Of a stretch of DNA of 64,000 nucleotides, positions 46,247 through 55,868 are shown piece after piece. Source of the stretch: CAZAMB01 sp964486335 (GTDB taxonomy: Bacteria > Planctomycetota > Phycisphaerae > UBA1845). Made by a program: the position numbers and the translations under genes. The notes beneath the pieces were generated by a model that was given only the letters and a program-made list of their open reading frames with translations, searched no databases and had not been told where the DNA came from. The DNA lies in contig CAZAMB010000007.1 of assembly GCA_964486335.1 (NCBI GenBank), positions 62,001 to 126,000 on the forward strand. Direction: 5' to 3'. Numbering within the stretch: the stretch's first letter is position 1; every line of letters begins with the position of its first letter.

Positions 46247-47968
46247 GTGGATCCGGTGCTAGTCACGCAAAGTATGATCGATGCCATCTTGGGGTCCGCT
46301 GTACGACTTCGAGCGAAGGCGCGCTATTCTCGTTTCCTGCGCTATGCCCGGTTGACTGAGCAGACTCAGGCACGCGTTCTTCGCAAACTGCTCGCTCAAA
46401 ACGCCGACAGCGACTTCGGGAAGGAGCACTGCTTTGATCGAATCCGCCATTACGACGACTTCCGGCGCCGCGTGCCCATTCGTACGTATGAAGGACTTCG
46501 CCCTTATGTCGAACGCGTGATGGCGGGCGATACTCGATCGCTGTTGGGATCTCGCCAGCGCGTCAAGATGTTTGCGATGACCAGCGGTAGCACGGATGTC
46601 CCCAAGTACGTCCCGGTGACGAACGCTTTCGTGAACGATTACAGGTCCGGTTGGAGCGCGTTCGGTTTCAAGGCCATGCTTGATCACCCCGACGCCTTCT
46701 TGCGCCCGATTCTGCAGGTCACATCACCCATGAGTGCTTTTGTCACGGAATGTGGCGTCCCGTGCGGCGCCGTATCGGGGCTCCTGGCCGCCGCGCAGAA
46801 TTCGTTCGTGCGGCGATACTATGCCGTTCCGCCGGACGTTGCTCGAATCGCTGATCCTGAGGCGCGGTACTATTCTATCATGCGTTTTGCCGTGCCGCGC
46901 GATGTCGGCTGGATCGTGACCGCCAGTCCCGCGACCACGGTCAAACTGGCCCGAATCGCCGACGCGCATGCCGAACAACTGATTCGTGACGTTCAAGACG
47001 GAACGCTGACGCCACCCGGTGAAGTCTCCGGGGACTTGCGTTCGGCGCTGGCTCGCCATTTGCCTCCCGACCCGGCTTCGGCTCATGGGTTGCATCGCCT
47101 CGCCGAAACCCACGGCCGACTCCTTCCTCGGCATTACTGGCGGCTCGCGTTTCTCGCCAATTGGACCGGCGGAACCTTGGCCATGCACCTGCGGGACTTT
47201 CCGCAGTGGTTTGGTGACGTACCCATACGGGATATCGGCCTGCTCGCTACGGAAGGGCGCGTGTCGGTCGGATTGGAGGACGGCACTCCGAGCGGATTGC
47301 TCGATGTCGGCGCTTCGTTCTTTGAGTTTGTGGAGAGTACATCGGAATCCGCTGATCCCTCTTCTGTTCGAAGATCTCACGAACTCGAGGTCGGCGGCGA
47401 ATACCGCGTCGTCATGACGACATCGGCGGGATTCACCCGTTATGACCTTGGCGATTGCGTTCGTGTGCGCGGCCATGTCGGCGGGGCGCCGCTGATAGAG
47501 TTTCTCCACCGTGGGTCTCGGGTCAGCTCCATGACCGGCGAAAAACTGACGGAATGGCAGGTTACGCATGCCGTTGAACGATCCTGCGAAGCCCTTGGCC
47601 TGTCGCTTCGTTCCTTCGTCGTGGCGCCGGTGTGGAACGATCCTCCGTACTATCGACTCCATGTGGACGAGTCGGTGAATCGGGACCGGGAACTGGCGAG
47701 TCTTGTCGATCGAGAGCTTTGCCGCGTGAACATGGAATACGACTCGAAACGATCGTCCGGACGCTTGGGCGAATTGTCGCTCTTTCAACTTGTCCCTGGC
47801 ACTCTGATGGTCCTGGATGGGAAGCGCATGGCTGCTCAATCCGCCTCGGCGGAACAGTTCAAACACCAATATCTTTTGACCGCACCGGGCGGCGACGATG
47901 ACTTGATCGCGTTGCGTGACGCCGACCCGGACCGAACACAAAACGACAAGACGGGCTTCCGGGTTTAG
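46247..47968 (+). CDS. GH3 auxin-responsive-promoter family protein (acyl-adenylate forming)
   Basis: A 573-residue GH3-like protein. The ATP/AMP-binding motifs are visible: TSGSTDVPKYVPVT, LLATEGRVSVG, and YRVVMTTSAGFTRYDLGD with the conserved Tyr-Asp. C-terminal motifs include GEKLTEWQV. Plant GH3 enzymes join amino acids to carboxylic hormones; bacterial members are mostly uncharacterised. The GTG start at 46247 is weakly supported; ATG 46274 is an alternative. Confidence 0.85.
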   Translation: MDPVLVTQSMIDAILGSAVRLRAKARYSRFLRYARLTEQTQARVLRKLLAQNADSDFGKEHCFDRIRHYDDFRRRVPIRTYEGLRPYVERVMAGDTRSLLGSRQRVKMFAMTSGSTDVPKYVPVTNAFVNDYRSGWSAFGFKAMLDHPDAFLRPILQVTSPMSAFVTECGVPCGAVSGLLAAAQNSFVRRYYAVPPDVARIADPEARYYSIMRFAVPRDVGWIVTASPATTVKLARIADAHAEQLIRDVQDGTLTPPGEVSGDLRSALARHLPPDPASAHGLHRLAETHGRLLPRHYWRLAFLANWTGGTLAMHLRDFPQWFGDVPIRDIGLLATEGRVSVGLEDGTPSGLLDVGASFFEFVESTSESADPSSVRRSHELEVGGEYRVVMTTSAGFTRYDLGDCVRVRGHVGGAPLIEFLHRGSRVSSMTGEKLTEWQVTHAVERSCEALGLSLRSFVVAPVWNDPPYYRLHVDESVNRDRELASLVDRELCRVNMEYDSKRSSGRLGELSLFQLVPGTLMVLDGKRMAAQSASAEQFKHQYLLTAPGGDDDLIALRDADPDRTQNDKTGFRV

Positions 47969-48520
47969 AAGTCCGTGGCAGAGATTTAGCGTCGCTCCTT
48001 GCGGGCGCCGTCGAACGTGTTTGGGCGTCACGCACGAGGGGTGACGCTGCATTGATTTCCAGCGATCGGTGTTTCGCCACGGTCTGTTAAGTTAATTGCC
48101 CGTCATGGCAATTTCGCGGCCCGAAGCACGGGTTGTTACAGTCAGAACGAAACTGCCGGCCTTGTGGCACGACCCGGCCGAGGGCATCTGCTGGTCGTAA
48201 GACCTGAAGTTCCGATGGGAACGATTGCGGGACTTCGTCCAGGAATGGCGAATCGGCGTCGGCGCTGTTCGACCGAGATGCCGTCCTCCTTCACCAGGGG
48301 AACTTCAAGGGGTGGGCGTCCAAATCCCGGATCAGTTCCGACGCGTTCGTTCGAGGGCCGCGGCGCGAACGAAGTTGGTTACGCCCTTGAAGCCATGCCT
48401 TAGCGGGGCGGCAGTAATTCTGAAAGTGCGATCCAAACGATAGGGAAACGAGCGGTCCAATGTGCGCGACGACATTAAGATAGTTGGCGTGGCGGTAACG
48501 CCGTGATATCATTTCAGTTC
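47969..48520. other. Intergenic region without a supported gene
   Basis: Open frames such as 48164-48403 and 48225-48443 have no start signal and no recognisable content. Part of it (48190-48260) reads as a WERLRDFVQEWRIG-like stretch that might be a decayed gene, but I cannot identify it. Confidence 0.35.
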
Positions 48521-49498
48521 ATGAGACTCACCGAACGGACCTTGACAAACATCGCCATAATGATTTGCCGGAATAAAGACGAAAAGCCCGGCAGGAACTT
48601 CGTGTACCGATCCAGTTCGCGCCTGACGAGTTTCTTCGCGGACTGCGATTTGCACCATGTGCATGATGGAAGTACTCGCAAGTTCTGGGTGGTCGATGTT
48701 CTGAAGAATCTGAACATGGAGGCTTCGTCGCTGCCCGACCTTCCATCGGACCCTCTCGTTCGAGTCATAGAGGGGTTGATGGACCAAGACTATTTCCAAG
48801 ATGACGATCTGGACCGTGAAGCTGCTTTGGCTGATCTCAATAAGGCCCTAGCGAGGGAGTCACTGGTCGTGTTTTTCGATGCAACAGCGAAGTGCCACCT
48901 ACGTAATGACGGTACAGGCACCACATCTGCGATTCTTCCACAACGGCCCCGACCGCTTACGCGCGACGAATCAGAGCAGCGAGAGCGACTATCAAAGTTC
49001 CTTGATGCTTCCTCCGAGGACACTTTCACGACAATCGTGCTTGTCCCGTTCTTTCAGCGTCTTGGGTTTCATCGCGTTGACGCACTTGGTCACCGAGAGA
49101 AAACTCTCGAGTATGGCAAAGACCTTTGGATGAAGTTCCAACTACCAACGGGACACTGGCTCTATTTTTGCGCTCAAGTCAAGAGGGTAAAGATCGACGC
49201 GAAGGGAGAAAGCGGTGGCAATGTGACTGAAGTGCTAAATCAGGCGAGAATGGCCTTCGATCACCAGATATTCGATCCAGACTTGAACAAGAAGGTGTTG
49301 TTGGATCACCTCTTCATTATCTCAGCTTCCTCAATTACGAGGGCCGCGAAGGCATGGTTGGCCGATCGATTGGATCAAAATCAGCGGCGACAAGTCATAT
49401 TCATGGAGCGGGAAGAACTCTTGAATCACGCTGCGCGCATCGTGCCGGATCTTCCGCTCCCAGCCGCCCCAGTAACGGACGATGGCATTCCGTTTTGA
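48521..49498 (+). CDS. Restriction-endonuclease-like protein with AbiJ-like N-terminus
   Basis: About 325 residues from ATG 48521; a GTG at 48503 is possible. The C-terminal half has a PD-(D/E)XK core: LEYGKDLWMKF (Asp) followed by YFCAQVKRVKID, giving D...Q-x-K. The N-terminal ~110 residues (SRLTSFFADCDLHHVHDGSTRKFWV, RVIEGLMDQDYF) resemble the N-terminal domains of AbiJ abortive-infection proteins; that likeness is from memory and tentative. The gene stands alone, convergent with the aldolase gene, and may be a single-gene defence. Confidence 0.65.
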   Translation: MRLTERTLTNIAIMICRNKDEKPGRNFVYRSSSRLTSFFADCDLHHVHDGSTRKFWVVDVLKNLNMEASSLPDLPSDPLVRVIEGLMDQDYFQDDDLDREAALADLNKALARESLVVFFDATAKCHLRNDGTGTTSAILPQRPRPLTRDESEQRERLSKFLDASSEDTFTTIVLVPFFQRLGFHRVDALGHREKTLEYGKDLWMKFQLPTGHWLYFCAQVKRVKIDAKGESGGNVTEVLNQARMAFDHQIFDPDLNKKVLLDHLFIISASSITRAAKAWLADRLDQNQRRQVIFMEREELLNHAARIVPDLPLPAAPVTDDGIPF

Positions 49499-49518
49499 AT
49501 TCTGTTGCATGGCTTTTT

Positions 49519-50571
49519 TTACGCCACCGTAATTCCCTTATCGAGATACACGTCCTGAATCGTGTGCAGGAGCTTGACGCCTTCGTCCATCGGTCGCTGG
49601 AACGCTTTGCGGCCGGAGATCAGCCCCATGCCGCCCGCGCGTTTGTTGATGACCGCGGTCTTGGCGGCGTCGGCGAAGTCGCTGGCCCCGCCCGATTCGC
49701 CGCCCGAGTTGATCAACCCCATCCGCCCCATGTAGCAGCCGACGACCTGATAGCGCGTCAGCTCGATCGGGTGGTTCGGCGCGAGCTTTTCGTAGACGAG
49801 CTTGCTGGTCTTCGAATAATTGATCGCGGTGAAGCCGCCGTTGCTGGTGGCCTGCTTCTGCTTGATGATGTCGGCTTCGATGGTCACGCCGAGGTGGTTG
49901 GCCTGGCTGGTCATGTCGGCGGAGGTGTGATAGTCCACGCCGTCCTTCTTGAACGCGCTGTTGCGCAGATAGCACCACAGCACGGTGGCCATGCCCATCT
50001 CGTGGGCCTCGTGAAACGCCTCGCTGACTTCCTGAATCTGTCGCCCGGACTCGTCGGACCCGAAGTAAATCGTCGCGCCGACGGCCATCGCGCCCATCTC
50101 CCACGCCTGGCGGACGTTGGCGAACATGATCTGGTCGTATTTGCTGGGATAAGTGAGCAGTTCGTTGTGGTTTAGCTTGACGAGAAACGGAATCTTGTGC
50201 GCGTACTTTCGCGCGACCGCGCCAAGCACGCCGAGCGTGGACGCGACGGCGTTGCAGCCGCCCTCGATGGCGAGCCTCACGATGTTCTCCGGATCGAAGT
50301 AAAGCGGATTCGGTGCAAACGACGCGCCCGCACTGTGCTCGATGCCCTGATCGACCGGCAAGATCGACAGGTAGCCCGTGCCGCCGAGTCGACCATGTTT
50401 GAAGATCGAGTTGAGGGCGCGGAGTGCGCGGATCGGCCGATCGCTGGCGGCCATCACGCGATCGATGAAGTCCGGGCCAGGGAGCGTGAGCATCGACTTG
50501 TCGACGCCCTTGCACTTGTAGGAAAGCAGGGATTCCGCATCGTTGCCGAGAAGGTCATTGATTGCGCTCAT
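49519..50571 (-). CDS. fbaB: Class I fructose-bisphosphate aldolase (DhnA type)
   Basis: A 350-residue enzyme of the DhnA family that cleaves fructose 1,6-bisphosphate. It has GYLSILPVDQGIEHS, LVKLNHNELL, GATIYFGS, the EADIIKQK segment with the Schiff-base Lys region, and a C-terminal GLISGRKAFQRP phosphate-binding motif. Length is normal. A near-consensus promoter lies about 50 bp upstream. Confidence 0.95.
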   Translation of the reverse strand: MSAINDLLGNDAESLLSYKCKGVDKSMLTLPGPDFIDRVMAASDRPIRALRALNSIFKHGRLGGTGYLSILPVDQGIEHSAGASFAPNPLYFDPENIVRLAIEGGCNAVASTLGVLGAVARKYAHKIPFLVKLNHNELLTYPSKYDQIMFANVRQAWEMGAMAVGATIYFGSDESGRQIQEVSEAFHEAHEMGMATVLWCYLRNSAFKKDGVDYHTSADMTSQANHLGVTIEADIIKQKQATSNGGFTAINYSKTSKLVYEKLAPNHPIELTRYQVVGCYMGRMGLINSGGESGGASDFADAAKTAVINKRAGGMGLISGRKAFQRPMDEGVKLLHTIQDVYLDKGITVA

Positions 50572-50619
50572 GGTTCTTTTCCTTATGCTGGTTTTGACAG
50601 GCGACTCGTCAAGTCAACC

Positions 50620-50647
50620 ATCATACGGGCGGCCGGTAAGCGGTCAA
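50620..50647 (-). promoter_or_regulatory. Predicted sigma-70 promoter of the aldolase gene
   Basis: Minus-strand TTGACC (50642-50647), 16-bp spacer, TATGAT (50620-50625). The 5' UTR would be ~40 nt. It is the best promoter match in the window. Confidence 0.62.
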
Positions 50648-50914
50648 CGCGGTTGGCGTTGCCTGCGATTATTGCGGAGTTTGTAGAACCTATCCCAAAA
50701 CCATGCGAGCCGCGAACTTCAGTTCGCGCGGGCCCTCGAATAGCTGGAGTATCTTCACGTTTGACAACCCATCGAAAGCCCGTTGTTCGGTATTTGGATA
50801 ACCTCTAGGACGACTGAGAATAGTCCTTCGTAACTCATGACCGATTCGAATCAAGCCGACCGTTGTTTCGCCCTCAATCCGTTTTGCGATTCGAGCGTTT
50901 GCCAAACTCGGCGA
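50648..50914. other. Intergenic region upstream of the aldolase promoter
   Basis: Between the lipoprotein stop (50915) and the aldolase promoter no gene or RNA is seen. A short GC-rich inverted segment occurs near 50707-50732 (GCGAACTTCAGTTCGC), a hairpin that could terminate the lipoprotein transcript, but it has no U-tract. Confidence 0.35.
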
Positions 50915-51943
50915 TCAAGGCCAAATCTGGTTCCAACCACCGGATGATTGATTCCGCCGATGAAGTCCGCTTGCTCCGGCCCAAAGCACACTCTGAGGAC
51001 TGACGCGGAGTTGCGAAACGCCTGTGCCCGGAATCTCGCCAAAATCTCGAACTTCTCCGCTCAACTCAACCAGCCGGAAGATCGCACGTGAATCGCTGGA
51101 CGTGCCACCAATGACGAAGCCGTCGGGAGTCTCTACGGCACAAAGCGGCAAAATATCATCCACGACGGCGACTTCGTTGACTTCTCCGTTTTTTGACACG
51201 GTTTTGATTGCGTATCGGTCGTCGGCCGAAGTCATCACCCAAAACCCGCCACTCAACTGGCATGCGAGAATGTCTGGAAGAGCTTCGCCTACCTCCGCAA
51301 CTGCCGATGAGTCGCAATCGCCTTGCCTATAGATGGCGATTCGGTCATTCCTAAACGCCGCCGCCGACCGAGTAACAACGGCCCAGCTTTCGCCACAATC
51401 GACCGCCGCTAACAACGCCTCTCCGGAAACCGGTGCCCTGATCTCCTCGATGAGCGGCGGGCAAAGGTTGTCAGCAGTTGCCCGCAGGACCCGTCCATTT
51501 CCAAAAAACATGCCGATCGAATCCGCTTCGCCTCGGAACAAGCCCACCAGCCCGGGTTCCTCGCCGCCAATGTCTACGGTTCGAAACAAGTCAGAACCGT
51601 CGCAGCTCACAACCACGCGAACGGTCGAAAACGTATCGAGCCACGACGACGACGCGCCAAGCCGTGCCCACGTTTGATCTGATTGGGCCGAATAAGCCAA
51701 TTCCCTTGCGAACCGTTTCTTCAATCCTTCATTGAAACTTGCGATTCTGGCCGCGTGCCACGCGCCGGCGACATTTTGAATTCGGAGCAGCTGACCGCTC
51801 GCCATTCCCAGAAGAAGCGTCTCGTCATCAACAAGTTCCAGCGCACTGACACCAGAGGACACGTTGATGCCGACGCCGCACCCAACAACACTGCATGATA
51901 TTGTGGCCCAGAATGTGAGGCTCCTGAAGCGATCATGCGCCAT
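50915..51943 (-). CDS. Lipoprotein of unknown function
   Basis: About 342 residues from the ATG at 51943. A signal peptide ends in a lipobox VVGC (Cys at ~22). The rest is beta-rich with repeating blocks (LELVDDETLLLGMASG, ESWAVVTRSAAAF, GGFWVMTSADDRYAI), suggesting a beta-propeller. No enzyme motif is seen. Confidence 0.65.
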   Translation of the reverse strand: MAHDRFRSLTFWATISCSVVGCGVGINVSSGVSALELVDDETLLLGMASGQLLRIQNVAGAWHAARIASFNEGLKKRFARELAYSAQSDQTWARLGASSSWLDTFSTVRVVVSCDGSDLFRTVDIGGEEPGLVGLFRGEADSIGMFFGNGRVLRATADNLCPPLIEEIRAPVSGEALLAAVDCGESWAVVTRSAAAFRNDRIAIYRQGDCDSSAVAEVGEALPDILACQLSGGFWVMTSADDRYAIKTVSKNGEVNEVAVVDDILPLCAVETPDGFVIGGTSSDSRAIFRLVELSGEVRDFGEIPGTGVSQLRVSPQSVLWAGASGLHRRNQSSGGWNQIWP

Positions 51944-52245
51944 AATGCATTGTATCTTCACGTAGTCGTTCTCAAGATTTCAGATCGATACGACCAATGA
52001 GGATGAAATCGCGCTCTCACAATTCCTGTAAGTCGCGTAAACATGCTCCGAGGCGTTGCAAAATTACGATGGAGGCCAAGGCTGATTCTGCCCAAGAAGT
52101 GAAAATGGCGGCTGGACACGGCGCACTCTCCTTTAGGATGGCAAATTGGAAACCAATGTACCGAACCACGTTCGAGAATGCCACCGCGATAAGCCAGACC
52201 AAAAAGCCTCCGTTGAACTGATGAAATAAACAGGCATGTAGGGAA
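51944..52245. other. Intergenic region with no firm gene
   Basis: A 61-codon minus-strand frame (52017-52202, start VWLIAVAFSNVV) is weakly hydrophobic at its N-terminus but has no start signal. I do not call it a gene. Confidence 0.35.
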
Positions 52246-53883
52246 CTAAGGACACGACCCGCGCGGCGTCAAGTGCGCGGTGTTGCTAAAGGCCGTGCCG
52301 CAGGAGTTGGCAAGTCGAACGAAGTACTCGCCGAGGTCGGCCGACGTAGAAACCGCAACTTGGTAGCTCGGATTCGTCGCGCCGGTGATCGGCTGGCCAT
52401 TGTGATACCACTGGTAATACGGCGGTGGATCGGCGTCGGCGGCGACGTTGAGCGTGAACGACAGGCCGCAACGAACGGTCTGCGTTTCGGGGTGCAGGTA
52501 AATGAACAGATCTCCGCAGGGCGGAGCCGTAAACTCTCGAAAATGACGGGCGGCGTCTTCGAGATCGACGTCTTTGTCGCCGTCGGTATCCCGAACCGCG
52601 CATTGGGCGGTCAATGCCTCGTCGGGTCCGGCCAGACAATTGAACATCGCGAATGAGTCGGCAAGGTCAACGTCGTCATCCCGGTCGATATCCGACAGAG
52701 CAAAGTGGTGAAGCTCCGGCATCGGGAGCAGGATCACGGTGCGCACGGAATCGTCCACGACGACGCGAAAGCGATCCACCCCGATGCCGGGGAGCACCGT
52801 CAGGGCGATCGTCATCGACCCGTCCGGCTCACGAACGACGGGGCCGATCTGCGAAAGTCCTGCACTTCGGGCGTCGTGCTGGACGGCGACGTTCGGCTGC
52901 GCGGGCACTAGGTCGGACAACGCAGCGCCCTGCCAGTTGCGAAGGCGAATCGTCAGGATAGCCTCGCCTCCTTCATCGGCCTTGAAGGACTCCGGCGCAA
53001 TGGTTGCCTCACTTTGCACGGCATCGGCGCTCATCAGCAGAGACGCGCGCCATGCGTTGAAGGCGGTATGAAGCTGGAGCACCGGGTCCTCGGCCTCGGG
53101 GGGCTGGAATGGAACGTTGAAATCCATGAAGTAGTCGCCGTTGGCACAGCCCAACGCGCCGTTGCACACGCCGTCCGTGTCGCCCGTTCGACTAAGAATC
53201 ATAAAGGCAATGTGTGACGATTTCTCAAACGAAAAAGGCGGTGATCCACACGCCGTCGGATTGGTCGGCAGGCACGAGCATCGTCCGTCGCCTCCCATCG
53301 CTCGCGCCGCTTCCATGGCCGCCATCAGCTTCGCGGGTATGTCGCCCGGCGTGTCGCGCAGCGCCTGCTCGGCCAACGTGAGCACCGGTTGACCTGTGAG
53401 GACATTTCCTTGAATCGCATAAACAAGATCGCCAACGCTACCGGTCAACCCGCCACGGTATTGTCCCGCGGAAAGACCTGTAAACGTAGCCGACCGGCCG
53501 CGAACGTCGACGATTCCGAACTGGCGCGACTGATAGTTCGGGTCGGCTTGCGAGATCATTGAAAGAATCCGCTCCGGCGACCGGCCTTGCGCCATTTGCT
53601 GGGCGATGAGCATTCGATTGACCGCCCCGACATCGACAAGCGACTGGGCGGCCGCACCGCCGACATCGACCAGCATCATCGGCAACCCGGCCTGAAGATC
53701 AAAACTGGTCAGGCAAGTGGCTGATGCGACGCCGACCTCGCGCGTTTTCGTATCGACGACGACGATGGACCAGGTGGCATTGGCTGGTGTGGTCATCACT
53801 AAGAGTGCCAGGCTAAGGGCGGTCGGCAGCGCGGCCGATTGAGATCGTCGCGCGCGGTGAGATCGGGTATGGCGATTGAGCAT
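52246..53883 (-). CDS. Secreted DUF1028 (Ntn-hydrolase-like) protein with dockerin-like and Ig-like domains
   Basis: A 545-residue protein with a strong GGAGGGG ribosome site. A signal peptide ends at PANA, directly before the DUF1028 domain (ATWSIVVVDTKTREVGVASATC, ~37-280), whose N-terminal Thr/Ala after cleavage fits an Ntn-hydrolase-like fold. A pair of dockerin-like loops (DIDRDDDVDLADSF and DTDGDKDVDLEDAA) lies at ~395-450. The end is an Ig-like domain (YYQWYHNGQPITGATN). Dockerin-like and Ig-like parts point to cell-surface attachment. Substrate unknown. Confidence 0.82.
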   Translation of the reverse strand: MLNRHTRSHRARRSQSAALPTALSLALLVMTTPANATWSIVVVDTKTREVGVASATCLTSFDLQAGLPMMLVDVGGAAAQSLVDVGAVNRMLIAQQMAQGRSPERILSMISQADPNYQSRQFGIVDVRGRSATFTGLSAGQYRGGLTGSVGDLVYAIQGNVLTGQPVLTLAEQALRDTPGDIPAKLMAAMEAARAMGGDGRCSCLPTNPTACGSPPFSFEKSSHIAFMILSRTGDTDGVCNGALGCANGDYFMDFNVPFQPPEAEDPVLQLHTAFNAWRASLLMSADAVQSEATIAPESFKADEGGEAILTIRLRNWQGAALSDLVPAQPNVAVQHDARSAGLSQIGPVVREPDGSMTIALTVLPGIGVDRFRVVVDDSVRTVILLPMPELHHFALSDIDRDDDVDLADSFAMFNCLAGPDEALTAQCAVRDTDGDKDVDLEDAARHFREFTAPPCGDLFIYLHPETQTVRCGLSFTLNVAADADPPPYYQWYHNGQPITGATNPSYQVAVSTSADLGEYFVRLANSCGTAFSNTAHLTPRGSCP

Positions 53884-53925
53884 GGTTCTTCCCCTCCGAG
53901 GGCTGTAAACCGAATTCCATTATAC

Positions 53926-55845
53926 TCAGCTTCGGCGTTGTATGCCATGCCACCAGCACAGCGATAGCAGCGCCCAAAGCAGGTCCGCGTGGTCCGCCCG
54001 TCGGTGAAAGTGATCGGTAAACAGCGTTTCGACGGCCGGGTAGGATATCAAGCCGAAGGATGCAACGGCCGTGCGGGTCACCACGTCGTGAAACATCTCG
54101 CGCATCGGACCGCGCAAGAACTCTCCAACGGGCACTTCAAAACCCTGCTTGGGACGGTCGAGCACGGCGTCGGGCAGCACACCGCGATAGGCATCAACGA
54201 GGATGCGCTTTCGCAATCCGCGATCAATCTTCCAGTTCGACGGAATCGAAGCAGCCGCTTCGATGACGGCGTGATCGAGCAGCGGCACACGAACCTCCAG
54301 CGAGTGCATCATGCTCGCGAGGTCCACCTTGTGCAGCATGTCGCCCGGTAGCTGATGACGAAGATCGAACGCCATGATTCGATTGAGCGGATCATTGTGA
54401 TTCGATCCATCCGTCATTCGTTCTGCCTGTTGAGATGTTTCTCGCAAGCACTCAGCAACGATGGTGCGATCGAGGAACAACGATTCAGCTTCAGGGGCGA
54501 GAATCCGCGACCACGCGAGGTGTCGGGCGAGGGCGTCCAAATCACTCCCTCGTAGGAGCTTTCGCCATTGGCGGACGCGGTTGCCGATCGACGAAGATCG
54601 CGAGGAACTCATCGTGCGAAGCAATGGTTCGATCAGCAGCGTCCGGACTAGTGACGGAATTCGCTGGTAACTCTTCAGCGTTGCGTGGGCCAGGTATCGC
54701 CAGTAGCCGCCGAACAGTTCATCGCCGCCGTCTCCGCTGAGCGCCACGGTCACGAAACGGCGAGCAACCCGTGAAACGAGCGACGTCGGGATGATGCTGC
54801 TGTCTCCGACGGGTTCGCCGAGGTGATCCAGGATTCCGGGAATCGCGTCAAGAACAACGCGCTGTGTCAGGACGACTTCCTCGTGCCGCGAACCGATCCG
54901 ATCGGCCACGAGTCGTGCGAAGTGCCGTTCGTCATACGTTCGCTGATCGGCAAAACCGACCGCAAACGTGCGGATGGGCTTCGGCGTTGCTTCGGCGAGA
55001 TGGTAGGCAACGATCGACGAATCAAGTCCGCCGGAAAGAAACGCACCGATCGGCACGTCGGCGACGCGCTGCCGCGCCACGGCATCGGCGATCCGTCGGC
55101 GCAATGACGCATAGGAATGAGTGTAATCGCACGGGGCGTCCTTTTTGCTACCGCCGGGCAATTCCTTGAATCGCATGGGTTCCGAGGCGCCCTTCGCGTC
55201 AAACACTAAGACGTGCCCGGGAGCGAGCCTCCTCGCGCCGACGTGAATCGTCAGCGGATGGACGATGTAGCCGAACGTCAGGTGCCCGGCGACCGCACGC
55301 GGATCGATCGTTCGATCCCACTCACCGAGGCACGATAGGGCCCGCAACTCGCTGGCGAAGACAAGTTCATCGTTGTCCGCGGCATAGAGCATCGGCTTGA
55401 TGCCGACCGGATCGCGGGCGACGAAACCGCGCCTCTCTCGCGCGTCGTAGAATGCCAGGGCCCACATGCCGTCGAGTCGACGCAGCGCGTCGACGCCCCA
55501 TCGCGCGCAAGCCGCCAGTACAACTTCGGTATCTCCATCGGTTGCAAACGTATCATCTGCGGTTGTCAGCTCGCGGCGAAGCTCGCGATAGTTGTACAAC
55601 TCACCGTTGTAGACGAGGTGGAATCGGTCTTCGCGATGAAACGGTTGATGCGCTTGTGATCGGGGATCGAGCACAGCCAGCCGGGCCGCGCCGAGGCCGA
55701 CGTGCAATCCGGACGTCCTCGCGCCATCGACCCAGACGCCGAGATGATCCGGCCCGCGATGCCGCAGCCGTTCACACGCGGATTCAACGAACGCCCGTTC
55801 GATCGGCCGGCCGTCAAACCGAACAACGCCGCAGATTCCGCACAT
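53926..55845 (-). CDS. asnB: Asparagine synthase (glutamine-hydrolysing)
   Basis: A 639-residue two-domain enzyme. The N-terminal amidotransferase has the catalytic Cys2 (MCGICG), RHRGPD and YNGELYNYRELR. The synthetase domain has the pyrophosphate loop AFLSGGLDSSIVA and SGDGGDELFGGYWRY. It makes asparagine, or amidates a glycan or peptide acid in some paralogues (exosortase/capsule types). It follows the TPR lipoprotein gene by 23 bp, so they may share a transcript. Confidence 0.95.
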   Translation of the reverse strand: MCGICGVVRFDGRPIERAFVESACERLRHRGPDHLGVWVDGARTSGLHVGLGAARLAVLDPRSQAHQPFHREDRFHLVYNGELYNYRELRRELTTADDTFATDGDTEVVLAACARWGVDALRRLDGMWALAFYDARERRGFVARDPVGIKPMLYAADNDELVFASELRALSCLGEWDRTIDPRAVAGHLTFGYIVHPLTIHVGARRLAPGHVLVFDAKGASEPMRFKELPGGSKKDAPCDYTHSYASLRRRIADAVARQRVADVPIGAFLSGGLDSSIVAYHLAEATPKPIRTFAVGFADQRTYDERHFARLVADRIGSRHEEVVLTQRVVLDAIPGILDHLGEPVGDSSIIPTSLVSRVARRFVTVALSGDGGDELFGGYWRYLAHATLKSYQRIPSLVRTLLIEPLLRTMSSSRSSSIGNRVRQWRKLLRGSDLDALARHLAWSRILAPEAESLFLDRTIVAECLRETSQQAERMTDGSNHNDPLNRIMAFDLRHQLPGDMLHKVDLASMMHSLEVRVPLLDHAVIEAAASIPSNWKIDRGLRKRILVDAYRGVLPDAVLDRPKQGFEVPVGEFLRGPMREMFHDVVTRTAVASFGLISYPAVETLFTDHFHRRADHADLLWALLSLCWWHGIQRRS

Positions 55846-55868
55846 GCGTTCGTGATGTCCTCAACGGA

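Noticed and set aside
46724..48052. 442-codon open frame on the minus strand
   Set aside because: It is fully antisense to the GH3 gene, which has clear family motifs; the antisense product is rich in Arg, His and Gln without any domain.
48225..48443. Small plus-strand gene upstream of the restriction-like gene
   Set aside because: No ribosome site and no recognisable domain; at most a decayed fragment.
49538..50515. 325-codon minus-strand frame inside the aldolase gene
   Set aside because: Shifted frame of fbaB, extremely rich in Arg; no independent support.
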